DNA of 31,585 nucleotides from Alphaproteobacteria bacterium. Lineage in GTDB: Bacteria; Pseudomonadota; Alphaproteobacteria; JAEULC01. How positions within the stretch are numbered: the first letter of the stretch is position 1; every line of letters begins with the position of its first letter. Positions 1-7,170 of the stretch are shown here, piece after piece. The notes below the pieces were generated by a model. It was not told where the DNA came from. It searched no databases and worked only from the letters and a program-made list of their open reading frames with translations. The stretch spans positions 1 through 31,585 of the forward strand of contig JADZDN010000441.1 of the NCBI GenBank assembly GCA_020851015.1, in the 5' to 3' direction. The position numbers were made by a program, and so were the translations under genes.

Positions 1-312
1 ATACCCGGCCAGCAGCCCCATCAGCGTGCCGATCACCGCCGCCAAAAGGATGCCCGTCAGGCTGCAGAACAGCGACACACGAGCCCCATAGAGCACGCGG
101 ACGAACACGTCGCGGCCAAAGGAATCGGTGCCGAAAGGGTGCGCCAGCGATGGCGGCTTCAGCAAGTTGGAATAATTCATCCGGGTCGGCGAATAGGGGA
201 TCAGCCAGGGCCCGACGAGGATCAGAGCGACCAGCACGCCCATCACAATTGTTCCCGCCAGCGCCGTGGGGTTGCCACGGATCCTGCGCCCTATTGCAGC
301 CACCCAGCGCAT
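1..312 (-). CDS. ABC transporter permease, DppC/OppC type (partial)
   Basis: Inner-membrane permease subunit of a peptide/nickel/opine-family (PepT) importer; only the first 104 codons are in the window and the 3' part lies beyond base 1. The visible product has one N-terminal membrane segment (about residues 15-35, ending LVGPWLIPYSP). The hallmark DppC/OppC stretch HPFGTDSFGRDVFVRVLYGA follows, and then the start of the second membrane segment. The ATG at 312-310 sits one base after the stop of the upstream DppB-type gene, so the two are translationally coupled and surely form one complex. The ATPases (DppD/DppF type) would be expected further left, outside the window. The substrate cannot be read from the sequence. 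Confidence 0.92.
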   Translation of the reverse strand, partial: MRWVAAIGRRIRGNPTALAGTIVMGVLVALILVGPWLIPYSPTRMNYSNLLKPPSLAHPFGTDSFGRDVFVRVLYGARVSLFCSLTGILLAAVIGTLMGLLAGY

Positions 313-313
313 C

Positions 314-1270
314 TCAGTGCGACCGCCGCGGATCAAGCAGCACGCAGACGAGGTCGACGATCAGATTGACCGTTAGCACGATCACCAGAAAGGTCAGCGC
401 GCAGGCTTGGACCACCGCGTAGTCGCGTGCGAAAGCAGCGTCGACCATCAGCGAGCCGATGCCAGGAACGCCGAAGATGCGCTCGATCACCACCACCCCG
501 CCCAGGAGGTAGCGTACCTGCAATCCCACGATGGTGACGAACGGGATCAGCGCGTTGCGCAGCACGTAGTTGATGAAAATGAACGCCTCGTTGTAGCCCA
601 TCGACCGCGCCGCGGTCACGTAGTCGCGCTCGACCGTCTCCAGCAGCGACACGCGCAGGATGCGCGAGAACACAGCCGCCAGGGGAGCCGCGATGGCTAT
701 GGCGGGCAGCAGGCCGGTCAGCAGTGCGCCCGTCAGAGATTCGCCCGGCGGCGTGAAGCCATAGGCTGGCAGCCAGCCGAGGGTCAGCGCGAAGGCCAGC
801 ACCAGCACATAGCCCAGCCAGAAGTCGGGCATGGAAATGCCGACGACCGCAAACATCGTCACCGCCACGTCGGCGGTACGCCCCCGTTGCAGCGCCGCAA
901 TGGTGCCCAGGGCAAGCGAGCTGACAAGGGCCAGAAGAAGGGCGTAGATGCCGAGGAAGGCCGTGCCGGGCATGCGCTGACCAATCAACTGGGCGATATC
1001 GCGACCGGCATAGAGACTGACGGATTCGCCCAGATTGCCCGCAAGCACCGTCTCCAGCCACAGCCAGAGCTGCACTAGAACGGGTTGGTCAAGGCTATGC
1101 TTGGCGCGAAACGCGGCGATGGACTGCTGCGTGGCGAAATCGCCCAGCACGAATACCGCCGGATCGCCCGGTGCCGCCTTCATGATCAGGAATACGGCGA
1201 CCGCGCCGGCGAAGACGGTGGCGATCGCGCCGCCGACCCGCTGACCGAGATAGCGCAGGAACTGCAGCAA
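314..1270 (-). CDS. ABC transporter permease, DppB/OppB type
   Basis: First permease of the peptide/opine-type importer, 318 residues, normal length for DppB. An N-terminal membrane segment is followed by the family motif around KAAPGDPA (residues 31-38). The cytoplasmic EAA-type loop reads TAARSMGYNEAFIFINYVLRN, and the C-terminal part ends in the typical LLDPR. The start is taken as TTG at 1270-1268, directly upstream of LQFLRYLGQR; no ATG fits and no clear Shine-Dalgarno is visible, so initiation may be weak or coupled. It follows the binding-protein gene after about 50 bases that contain a small hairpin, and is followed after one base by the DppC-type gene. Confidence 0.93.
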   Translation of the reverse strand: MLQFLRYLGQRVGGAIATVFAGAVAVFLIMKAAPGDPAVFVLGDFATQQSIAAFRAKHSLDQPVLVQLWLWLETVLAGNLGESVSLYAGRDIAQLIGQRMPGTAFLGIYALLLALVSSLALGTIAALQRGRTADVAVTMFAVVGISMPDFWLGYVLVLAFALTLGWLPAYGFTPPGESLTGALLTGLLPAIAIAAPLAAVFSRILRVSLLETVERDYVTAARSMGYNEAFIFINYVLRNALIPFVTIVGLQVRYLLGGVVVIERIFGVPGIGSLMVDAAFARDYAVVQACALTFLVIVLTVNLIVDLVCVLLDPRRSH

Positions 1271-1299
1271 CTAGAACCGGCCCGGCCTGCCGCCGCGGC

Positions 1300-1314
1300 C
1301 CGCCAGGCTGGCGG
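1300..1314 (-). other. Small intergenic hairpin after binding-protein gene
   Basis: CCGCCA and TGGCGG form a 6-bp perfect stem with a 3-nt loop. It starts about 7 bases after the stop codon of the binding-protein gene and lies before the DppB-type start. No T-run follows, so it is not a classical terminator. It could protect the upstream mRNA from 3' exonuclease or reduce expression of the permease genes (inference). Confidence 0.4.
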
Positions 1315-1320
1315 ATTCCC

Positions 1321-2889
1321 TCACGAGGACAGCGATACGCCGCCGAACTGGCTGCCGAAGGCAGAATAGGGTAGCGGCACGAACCCGCTGACGCGCGGCG
1401 CCCAGAGGTTGTGGGCGTTGTTGCTGAAGCACGAGATTATCGGGACGTCCTCGGCGACGATGGCCTCCGCCTTCTTGTACAGCGCGCCGCGCTTCGCCAC
1501 GTCCATCTCGCGTCGCGCTTCCTCAAGCAGCTTGTCCAGCTCGGGGTTCGAATAGCCGCGGTTGTTGCGGGAGCCCTTGGTATGACAGATCTCGTACATG
1601 TACTCATCGGGATCGATGAAGCCGAGATAGCCCCACACGGCCGCCTGGATGTTGTTGGCGTAGATGCGCGTGCGCGCCCCGTTGTCATCGGTCACTTCGA
1701 CCTTGAGCTGCGTGCCGAGCGTATTGTTGACCTGGTCGACAAAGACTTCGGCCCAGCGTTTCCACCAGGACGAACCAAAAGTGACGACAGTAACGGGCGT
1801 GCTTGCAGGGTGCTTCGATTTCTTCAGCTCGGCCTTCGCGGCGTCGGCGTCGAAAGTATTGGTCTTGCGAGGGGCCTTGTCGTAAGCGGCGGGAATGCCC
1901 GGCGGGATCAGCCCATTGGCCGGCGCACCCTCGCCGAACAACACCACCTCGACCAGCGACTGGCGGTCGAAGGCCATCGAGACGGCCCGACGGAAATGCA
2001 CGTCGTCGAACGGCGCCTGCTTGTTATTCAGCTCCATGAACCGGTAGTTCAGGCCGACCATGCTGCTGACCTTGATCTTGGCGTTCTTCTTCAAGGCCGG
2101 CACGTCGGCAAAAGGCGCGCTGCTGCTCAAGTCCATGTTGCCCGCGAGGATCGCGTTCACCGCGCTGGTCTCCTGCGCGACCAACGCGATCTCGGCGCGG
2201 TCGACCTTGGGCTCGCCCTGGACAAAGTAGCCCTTGTGAGCTTCCAGCACGATCTTCTGGCCCGGTATGTACTCCACGAACTTGAACGGCCCCGTGCCAA
2301 CCGGCTTCTGGCCAAAATCCTTGGCGCCCATCGCCTCCACCGCCTTGCGGGACACTATCTGGGTGCCCGTTCGTGTGTTGGTAAGGAAGGTCAGCAGCGG
2401 CGCGAAGGGATCCTTCGTGGTGATCTTCACGGTATGGGAATCGACGATGTCGATCGATGCGACGGCGTCCAACTTGCTCTTGTAGGGCGACTCCGTTTTC
2501 GGATCGCGCAAGCGTTCAAGCGAGAATTTGACGTCGTCGGCCGTCATCTCGCTGCCATCGTGGAACTTCACGCCCTTCCTCAGCTTGAAGGTCCAGGCAT
2601 TGCCGTCGACCGCCCATGACTCGGCCAGGTCCGGCACGATCGTCATCTTCTCGTCGAACTTGACCAGCGCATTGAAGATTGCCCAGAGCGTCATGGATTC
2701 GGAAATGCTCTTCACCACGGCGGGGTCGAGCGTACCGATCACGGTGTAACCGGTAATCGCCGCGCGCAGCGTCTTGGTCTCGGCGGCCCAGGCGAGCGGC
2801 ACCAGCGCGGTGTTCGCCAGCACTCCCGCCCCGATCGCCTGCAGGAAAGCCCGGCGCCCGCCTTCAAGTTGATCGATCCGCGTGCCCAT
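1321..2889 (-). CDS. Peptide/opine-type ABC substrate-binding protein (family 5)
   Basis: Periplasmic solute-binding protein of SBP_bac_5 type (DppA/OppA relatives), 522 residues as expected. The N-terminus has a twin-arginine-like signal (GGRRAFLQAIGAG, residues 10-22) with probable cleavage after the AWA near residue 35. Family signatures include the early WTFKLRKGVKFHDG and the following MTADDVKFSLERL. I chose the ATG at 2889-2887 because GGGGAG lies at a good distance upstream; a longer reading to 3000 adds a non-homologous hydrophobic leader. It heads an operon with the two permeases to its left and is divergent from the GlpD-like gene at 3061. The ligand is unknown; family 5 members bind peptides, opines, nickel-chelates or glycosides. 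Confidence 0.93.
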   Translation of the reverse strand: MGTRIDQLEGGRRAFLQAIGAGVLANTALVPLAWAAETKTLRAAITGYTVIGTLDPAVVKSISESMTLWAIFNALVKFDEKMTIVPDLAESWAVDGNAWTFKLRKGVKFHDGSEMTADDVKFSLERLRDPKTESPYKSKLDAVASIDIVDSHTVKITTKDPFAPLLTFLTNTRTGTQIVSRKAVEAMGAKDFGQKPVGTGPFKFVEYIPGQKIVLEAHKGYFVQGEPKVDRAEIALVAQETSAVNAILAGNMDLSSSAPFADVPALKKNAKIKVSSMVGLNYRFMELNNKQAPFDDVHFRRAVSMAFDRQSLVEVVLFGEGAPANGLIPPGIPAAYDKAPRKTNTFDADAAKAELKKSKHPASTPVTVVTFGSSWWKRWAEVFVDQVNNTLGTQLKVEVTDDNGARTRIYANNIQAAVWGYLGFIDPDEYMYEICHTKGSRNNRGYSNPELDKLLEEARREMDVAKRGALYKKAEAIVAEDVPIISCFSNNAHNLWAPRVSGFVPLPYSAFGSQFGGVSLSS

Positions 2890-3060
2890 CGCTCCACTCC
2901 CCAACGCCTCAAGGCGCACAACACCCTCGATTCGCACGCCTAAATGCAAATGTAGTAGATTGCAGACAACAAGGCTACAGACTAGTAGCAGCGCTTGCAT
3001 GCGGCACCGCCGCGCAGGGTGTGTGAGGATAGCGGAAACTACTCATTCGGGGCGTCGTCG
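2890..3060. promoter_or_regulatory. Divergent promoter region, binding protein / FAD dehydrogenase
   Basis: This 171-bp spacer separates the two divergent genes and is locally AT-richer at 2941-2990. It contains inverted-repeat elements that could be operators: TGCAA (2945-2949) with TTGCA (2960-2964), and TGTAG (2951-2955) with CTACA (2975-2979). I see no convincing -35/-10 pair on either strand, so promoter positions are not assigned. The arrangement suggests co-regulation of uptake and oxidation. Confidence 0.35.
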
Positions 3061-4608
3061 ATGCGAACAAAGATTTCCACGCTCAATGGCCGCAAGTTCG
3101 ACGTTGCGGTGATCGGGGCCGGCGTCAACGGGGCCAGCGCTGCCCAACATCTTGCCGCCGCGGGTTATTCCGTTCTGCTGGTCGAGAAGGGCGACTTCGC
3201 TACTGGATCGAGCAGCCGGTCCAGCCGGCTGATCCATTGCGGTTTGCGGTACTTGGCGCCCGGCATCACGGCCTGGGAATGGGTGTTCCAGCCCGTGCGC
3301 CTGAAGAACGCGCTGAAGACGGTGCGCCGGTCGATGCGTGAACGCGAGCACCTGGTTACATCGCAGGGCGATAGGGCGAAGCGGCTGAACTTCGCCTATC
3401 CGCTGTGGCGCGGCGGCACTTACGCCGCGTGGCAGGTGCGGCTGGCGCTCAAGATCCTCGAGACAGCAGGACAGTCGCGCATCCCTCTGAATGCCAGGAC
3501 TCTGCGTCCGTCGGCCGCGCGCGGAACGCCACTGATACGCGAACTGCGCGACTTCGAGGCGCTCAGTGCCGTTGTCATGTTCGACGAATTCCAGATGGAC
3601 TGGCCGGAGCGCCTGGTCATCGACACGGTGCTGGACGCGAAGCGCATGGGCGCCGAGATCCGCAACTACACCGCCGCCAAGGGTATCGAGCGGCGGAGCG
3701 ACGGCACCTGGTCGCTGGCCCTGCAGCACACCCTGGACGCCGCGGATTCAGCCGCTGTCGAGGCGCGCATGGTGCTGAACATGGCCGGCATCTGGATCGA
3801 CCGGGTCAATGGCTTGGCATCCAGCGGCGCCAGTCGGCGGATCGAGGGCACGAAGGGCTGCCATATCGTGGTGCAACTGCCGCCGGAATGCCGGGACTAC
3901 GGCGTCGCCACGCTCAACAGCGTGCAAGAGCCGTTCTACTGCATTCCCTGGCGCGGACTGCACTATTTCGGACCGACCGAGACGCTCTATACAGGCGACC
4001 CGGACGACATCTACGTGACGGAGGAAGAGATCGCGTGGCTGCTCGGCGAAGCCAATCGCCTGATGCCCGCGTTAAATCTGAAACGCAAGGACGTACTGTT
4101 CACCTGGGCCGGCGTGCGTCCGCTCACCTACGATCCCGCCTATCCCAAGGGCAAGCGGTTGCGCGTGATCCATGACCTGGCGAGCGACGGTATGCCGGGC
4201 ATGTTGGCCATGACGAATGGATCGATGGCCGCCCAGCGTTCAGCCGGTGTGGAGATGGCGGCAGCCGTGCGCGCCCGGATGCCGCCGTCCGGCCAGACCA
4301 AGGCGCCCGACTACTCCGCCCGACGCTTCCCCGAGAACCAGAACTCGCCGCCCCTCCTCGATCATTTCACGGAAATCAAGCTGTCCGACCTGCGCTATGC
4401 GGCGCAGCACGAGCATGCGGAGACGCTGGCGGATCTGCTGCATCGGCGCACCGGCGCCGTGTGGACGCGGACCAACGCCATCGAGGCCGCCCGCAAGGCC
4501 GCGGAGGAGGTTGCCGACATCATGGACTGGAATCCAGCGCGGGTCGAACGCGAGGTCCAGGACTACGTTGCGACGGCTCGGCGGCTCTTCACGCCCTGTG
4601 AACCCTAG
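3061..4608 (+). CDS. GlpD-like FAD-dependent dehydrogenase (paralogue 1)
   Basis: A 515-residue flavoprotein of the DAO/GlpD (glycerol-3-phosphate dehydrogenase) family, which oxidises a secondary alcohol, often of a polyol phosphate, at the inner membrane and passes electrons to quinone. The dinucleotide-binding fold is clear (GAGVNG at residues 19-24, acidic Glu42). The GlpD motif SSRSSRLIHCGLRYL is at 51-65, and THE tail has the DAO_C-like helical region (HEHAETLADLLHRRTG). The ATG at 3061 is preferred because its N-terminus aligns exactly with the paralogue at 8973-10523; an upstream start would add 22 unrelated residues. It is divergent from the peptide-type importer and converges with the enolase-superfamily gene, 6 bases apart. 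No glycerol-type kinase is present, so the substrate may not be glycerol 3-phosphate. Confidence 0.88.
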   Translation: MRTKISTLNGRKFDVAVIGAGVNGASAAQHLAAAGYSVLLVEKGDFATGSSSRSSRLIHCGLRYLAPGITAWEWVFQPVRLKNALKTVRRSMREREHLVTSQGDRAKRLNFAYPLWRGGTYAAWQVRLALKILETAGQSRIPLNARTLRPSAARGTPLIRELRDFEALSAVVMFDEFQMDWPERLVIDTVLDAKRMGAEIRNYTAAKGIERRSDGTWSLALQHTLDAADSAAVEARMVLNMAGIWIDRVNGLASSGASRRIEGTKGCHIVVQLPPECRDYGVATLNSVQEPFYCIPWRGLHYFGPTETLYTGDPDDIYVTEEEIAWLLGEANRLMPALNLKRKDVLFTWAGVRPLTYDPAYPKGKRLRVIHDLASDGMPGMLAMTNGSMAAQRSAGVEMAAAVRARMPPSGQTKAPDYSARRFPENQNSPPLLDHFTEIKLSDLRYAAQHEHAETLADLLHRRTGAVWTRTNAIEAARKAAEEVADIMDWNPARVEREVQDYVATARRLFTPCEP

Positions 4609-4614
4609 GGAGTG

Positions 4615-5733
4615 CTACGCCCAGAGACCGACCGCCCATCGCTCCGCGGCGGCCTCGTCGATTGTCAGGCCGATGCCCGGCTTATCCGGCAGGCGGATGC
4701 AGCCGTTCTCCACGGCGGGACGGTCGAGGTACAGCTTGTCCCAGAACGGATCGCGCCGCGCATCGGGATAGCATTCCACGAAGGTCGCGTTGGGGATCGC
4801 CGCCATCAGGTGCATCGAGACGTGCGGCTCGGCAACCTGCCCCATGCGCACATCCACCAACGACGCAGCGGCCGCTATGCGCATCCATGCGGTCGGGCCG
4901 CCCCCGCGATTCGAGGTGACGTTGATGACATCGACCGACTCGCCAGCCAGCAACGCCCAGCAGCCATAGACCGATTCCTCGGTCTGACCCGCACCGACGG
5001 GAATCCCGGTCTTGGTTCTTACCTCGCGCAAGCCGCGGACGACGTTGCGCCAATGCACCGGCTCTTCCAGCCAGGCCGGATTCATGTCTCGGATCGAATT
5101 GGCGAAGCGGACGGCGACATCGGGCGTCCAGGCCATGTTGGAATCGACCACAATCGCGAAGTCGTCGCCGGCCGCCTGGCGCGCGACGCGCACGCGTTCC
5201 GCATCCGCCTCGATTGCCAGCGCGCCAACCTTGAACTTGATGCCGGCAAGGCCCTGGCGCTTGTATTCGGCGATCTCACGCCTGATGCCGGCAGCATCGG
5301 TGCTGGTTTCATAATAGCCGCCGATGCCGATCATCGGCACGCGGTCGCTGTGCCCACCCAGCAGCTTGTAGAGGGGCTGGCCGCAGATTTTGCCCTTCAG
5401 GTCCCACAGCGTCGTATCGACGGTGGCCATCGCCATCATCACCGAGGCGCGGTCGACATAACCCGTGGCGTGCTTGACCATACGCTCCCAGATTGCCGAG
5501 GTCGCCATGGGATCGCTTCCCACCAGGATCTGCTTGAATGGGCCGCGCAGCAGGCTGAAGAAATGATCGGTATATTTCGCCTCGTTGCCGACGCAGACAT
5601 AGCCCGTATGGCCGGCGTCGGTCGTGATCCGGCACAGGATCGAGGCGCGGCGCGCGAGATTGTAAGTGCCGCCGGAAAAGGCCAAGGGCAGGTCAACCGC
5701 GATCGGTCGAACCACGATATCGACAATGCGCAT
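4615..5733 (-). CDS. Mandelate racemase/muconate lactonizing enzyme family protein
   Basis: Enolase-superfamily enzyme, 372 residues, normal length. These enzymes abstract a proton alpha to a carboxylate to catalyse racemisation, dehydration (sugar acids) or cycloisomerisation. The active-site pattern is visible: KxK at K166/K168 (GIKFKVG), and metal ligands probably D197 (VVDSN), E223 or E224 (LEEP) and E252 (GAGQTE). A possible His lies at 304 or 308 (EPHVSMHL). The start is ATG 5733-5731 (MRIVDIVVRPI, the usual N-terminus for the family); the Shine-Dalgarno is weak. It follows the TAT-dependent binding-protein gene in the same direction after 82 bases with a hairpin, so they may be co-transcribed. 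The exact reaction cannot be assigned; a sugar-acid dehydratase or racemase is plausible. Confidence 0.88.
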   Translation of the reverse strand: MRIVDIVVRPIAVDLPLAFSGGTYNLARRASILCRITTDAGHTGYVCVGNEAKYTDHFFSLLRGPFKQILVGSDPMATSAIWERMVKHATGYVDRASVMMAMATVDTTLWDLKGKICGQPLYKLLGGHSDRVPMIGIGGYYETSTDAAGIRREIAEYKRQGLAGIKFKVGALAIEADAERVRVARQAAGDDFAIVVDSNMAWTPDVAVRFANSIRDMNPAWLEEPVHWRNVVRGLREVRTKTGIPVGAGQTEESVYGCWALLAGESVDVINVTSNRGGGPTAWMRIAAAASLVDVRMGQVAEPHVSMHLMAAIPNATFVECYPDARRDPFWDKLYLDRPAVENGCIRLPDKPGIGLTIDEAAAERWAVGLWA

Positions 5734-5776
5734 GGGACAACTCGCAGGAAATGGGGTGCAGACCGGGGCGGACGGA

Positions 5777-5795
5777 GGCGGCGGAAGCTGCCGCC
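5777..5795 (-). other. Intergenic hairpin after second binding-protein gene
   Basis: GGCGGC (5777-5782) pairs with GCCGCC (5790-5795) around a 7-nt loop, about 20 bases downstream of the binding-protein stop and upstream of the enolase-superfamily start. No T-run follows, so it is likelier an mRNA-stabilising or attenuating element than a full terminator (inference). Confidence 0.35.
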
Positions 5796-5815
5796 CGCCG
5801 ACAATCAATCCGTGG

Positions 5816-6925
5816 TCATGCCTTCAGGAGCCATTCGTTGAAGCGCGCGCCGGCCGTATCCTTGTGCGTGCCCCAGAAGGCATTGTCGAGTTCCGCGGTG
5901 CCTTTGAAGTTTGCGGGATAGGTCGGCAGTAATTCGGCCTGTTTCTTCTCGATGTGCTTGTAAGCCTCCGGGTTCGTCGGACCGTTGGTGAGGGTGCGCG
6001 TATAGGCCGCTTGCCGGTCGGCCCGCGCGCAAAACTTGACGAACTGTCGGCACAGATCGGCTTTGGGGGTGCCCTTAAGCACCACCCACCCCTCGGCGCT
6101 GTAAAAGCCACCTTCCCAGACCACACGCACTGGTGCACCGGCATCGATCGCGTTCTGCGCGCGGGCATTGAACGTCGGGCAGATGTCGACCTCGCCGGTG
6201 CTTAGGAGCTGCGCGCTCTGCGGTGCGGCATCCCACCACACAACGATCTGGGATTTGATCTGATCAAGCTTCTTGAACGCCCGGTCCCAGCCGCCAGGGG
6301 CCGACAGGGCTTTGTAGATATCGGGCCCGCCCACCACGCCGTCGGCGCGCATGGCAATTTCGATCGTATCGCGCGCGAACTTGCGCAGCGCGCGCCGCGC
6401 CGGGAACTTCTGCACATCCCATATATCGGCGAAACTCTCCAGGTTCTTGCCACCCAATCGATCGGTGCGATAGGCGAGCAGGAACGTGACCACGCCATTG
6501 GCCAAATAGTAGTCGCTCTTCATGTTGGCCGGAATTGCAGCGACATCGGGTCCGCCCAGGTCAAGCTTGTCCAGCAGCCCGTTCTCGATCAGCAGCAGCT
6601 GGATATCGCTGGTGATGCCGGCGCTCATGTCCCACTGATAGCTCTTTGCCTCGACCTGCGCCTTGATCTGAGCGGAAGGATTGCCCGGCCGTCCCACCGA
6701 CACGACCTGGATACCAGTCTCCTTTTCGAACGGCTTGTAGAAGGCTTCGGCGAAGGCGGTCGAATACACGCCGCCCGGATCGGCGCAAACGATGCTTTGG
6801 GCACCCTCCGCTCGTCGCCAGAGGAAGGGCGCCGTCAATGTCGAGGCGCCACCAGCCGCGACGACACGCAGCAGGCCGCGTCGACTGAGTTCCGCCAGTC
6901 TCCGTGGGTGCTTTTGATCGGACAT
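5816..6925 (-). CDS. ABC substrate-binding protein, spermidine/AfuA type (family 1)
   Basis: Periplasmic binding protein of 369 residues related to PotD/AfuA/phosphonate-binding proteins. It carries a twin-arginine signal (SRRGLLRVVAAGG, residues 14-26) with likely cleavage near residue 43 (EGAQ), implying export in folded form. The mature start (IVCADPGGVYSTAFAEAF) and the region KPFEKETGIQVVSV are typical of the iron/polyamine/phosphonate-binding group. The start is ATG 6925-6923 with a good AGGGAGAG ribosome-binding site. It is divergent from the fused permease at 7171, its likely partner, and precedes the enolase-superfamily gene. The ligand is unknown: a polyamine, a phosphorylated sugar or a phosphonate would all fit. 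Confidence 0.9.
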   Translation of the reverse strand: MSDQKHPRRLAELSRRGLLRVVAAGGASTLTAPFLWRRAEGAQSIVCADPGGVYSTAFAEAFYKPFEKETGIQVVSVGRPGNPSAQIKAQVEAKSYQWDMSAGITSDIQLLLIENGLLDKLDLGGPDVAAIPANMKSDYYLANGVVTFLLAYRTDRLGGKNLESFADIWDVQKFPARRALRKFARDTIEIAMRADGVVGGPDIYKALSAPGGWDRAFKKLDQIKSQIVVWWDAAPQSAQLLSTGEVDICPTFNARAQNAIDAGAPVRVVWEGGFYSAEGWVVLKGTPKADLCRQFVKFCARADRQAAYTRTLTNGPTNPEAYKHIEKKQAELLPTYPANFKGTAELDNAFWGTHKDTAGARFNEWLLKA

Positions 6926-7170
6926 CGTCAGCTCTCCCTAGCTGCTGGAACAAGCGCCCGCGAGGGGGCGCGCTCGGTTCAGAGTTGGAAACAACATAGC
7001 CAAGTCTGTCGCAACGCATCGCCCGACGACGGGGCAAATCGTGGCGGAAGCCCAGACAAAATACTAGACTACGAAATGCCCTCGAATACGACCAGCACGA
7101 TCTTCGTTCGCCACGTCCCGCAGTCCGATACGCGGGCCGCGAAGGTCGCTAATCAACGAGACACGCCATC
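6926..7170. promoter_or_regulatory. Divergent intergenic region, binding protein / fused permease
   Basis: This 245-bp spacer must hold promoters for both directions. It includes the binding-protein ribosome-binding site next to 6925 and a short inverted repeat GTTG-GAAA-CAAC. An AT-richer stretch lies around 7055-7075 (AAAATACTAGACTACGAAAT). I found no convincing sigma-70 hexamer pair and no RNA element. Confidence 0.3.

Noticed and set aside
4612..5841. A 409-codon plus-strand open frame
   Set aside because: Antisense shadow of the enolase-superfamily gene, whose active-site motifs are on the minus strand.
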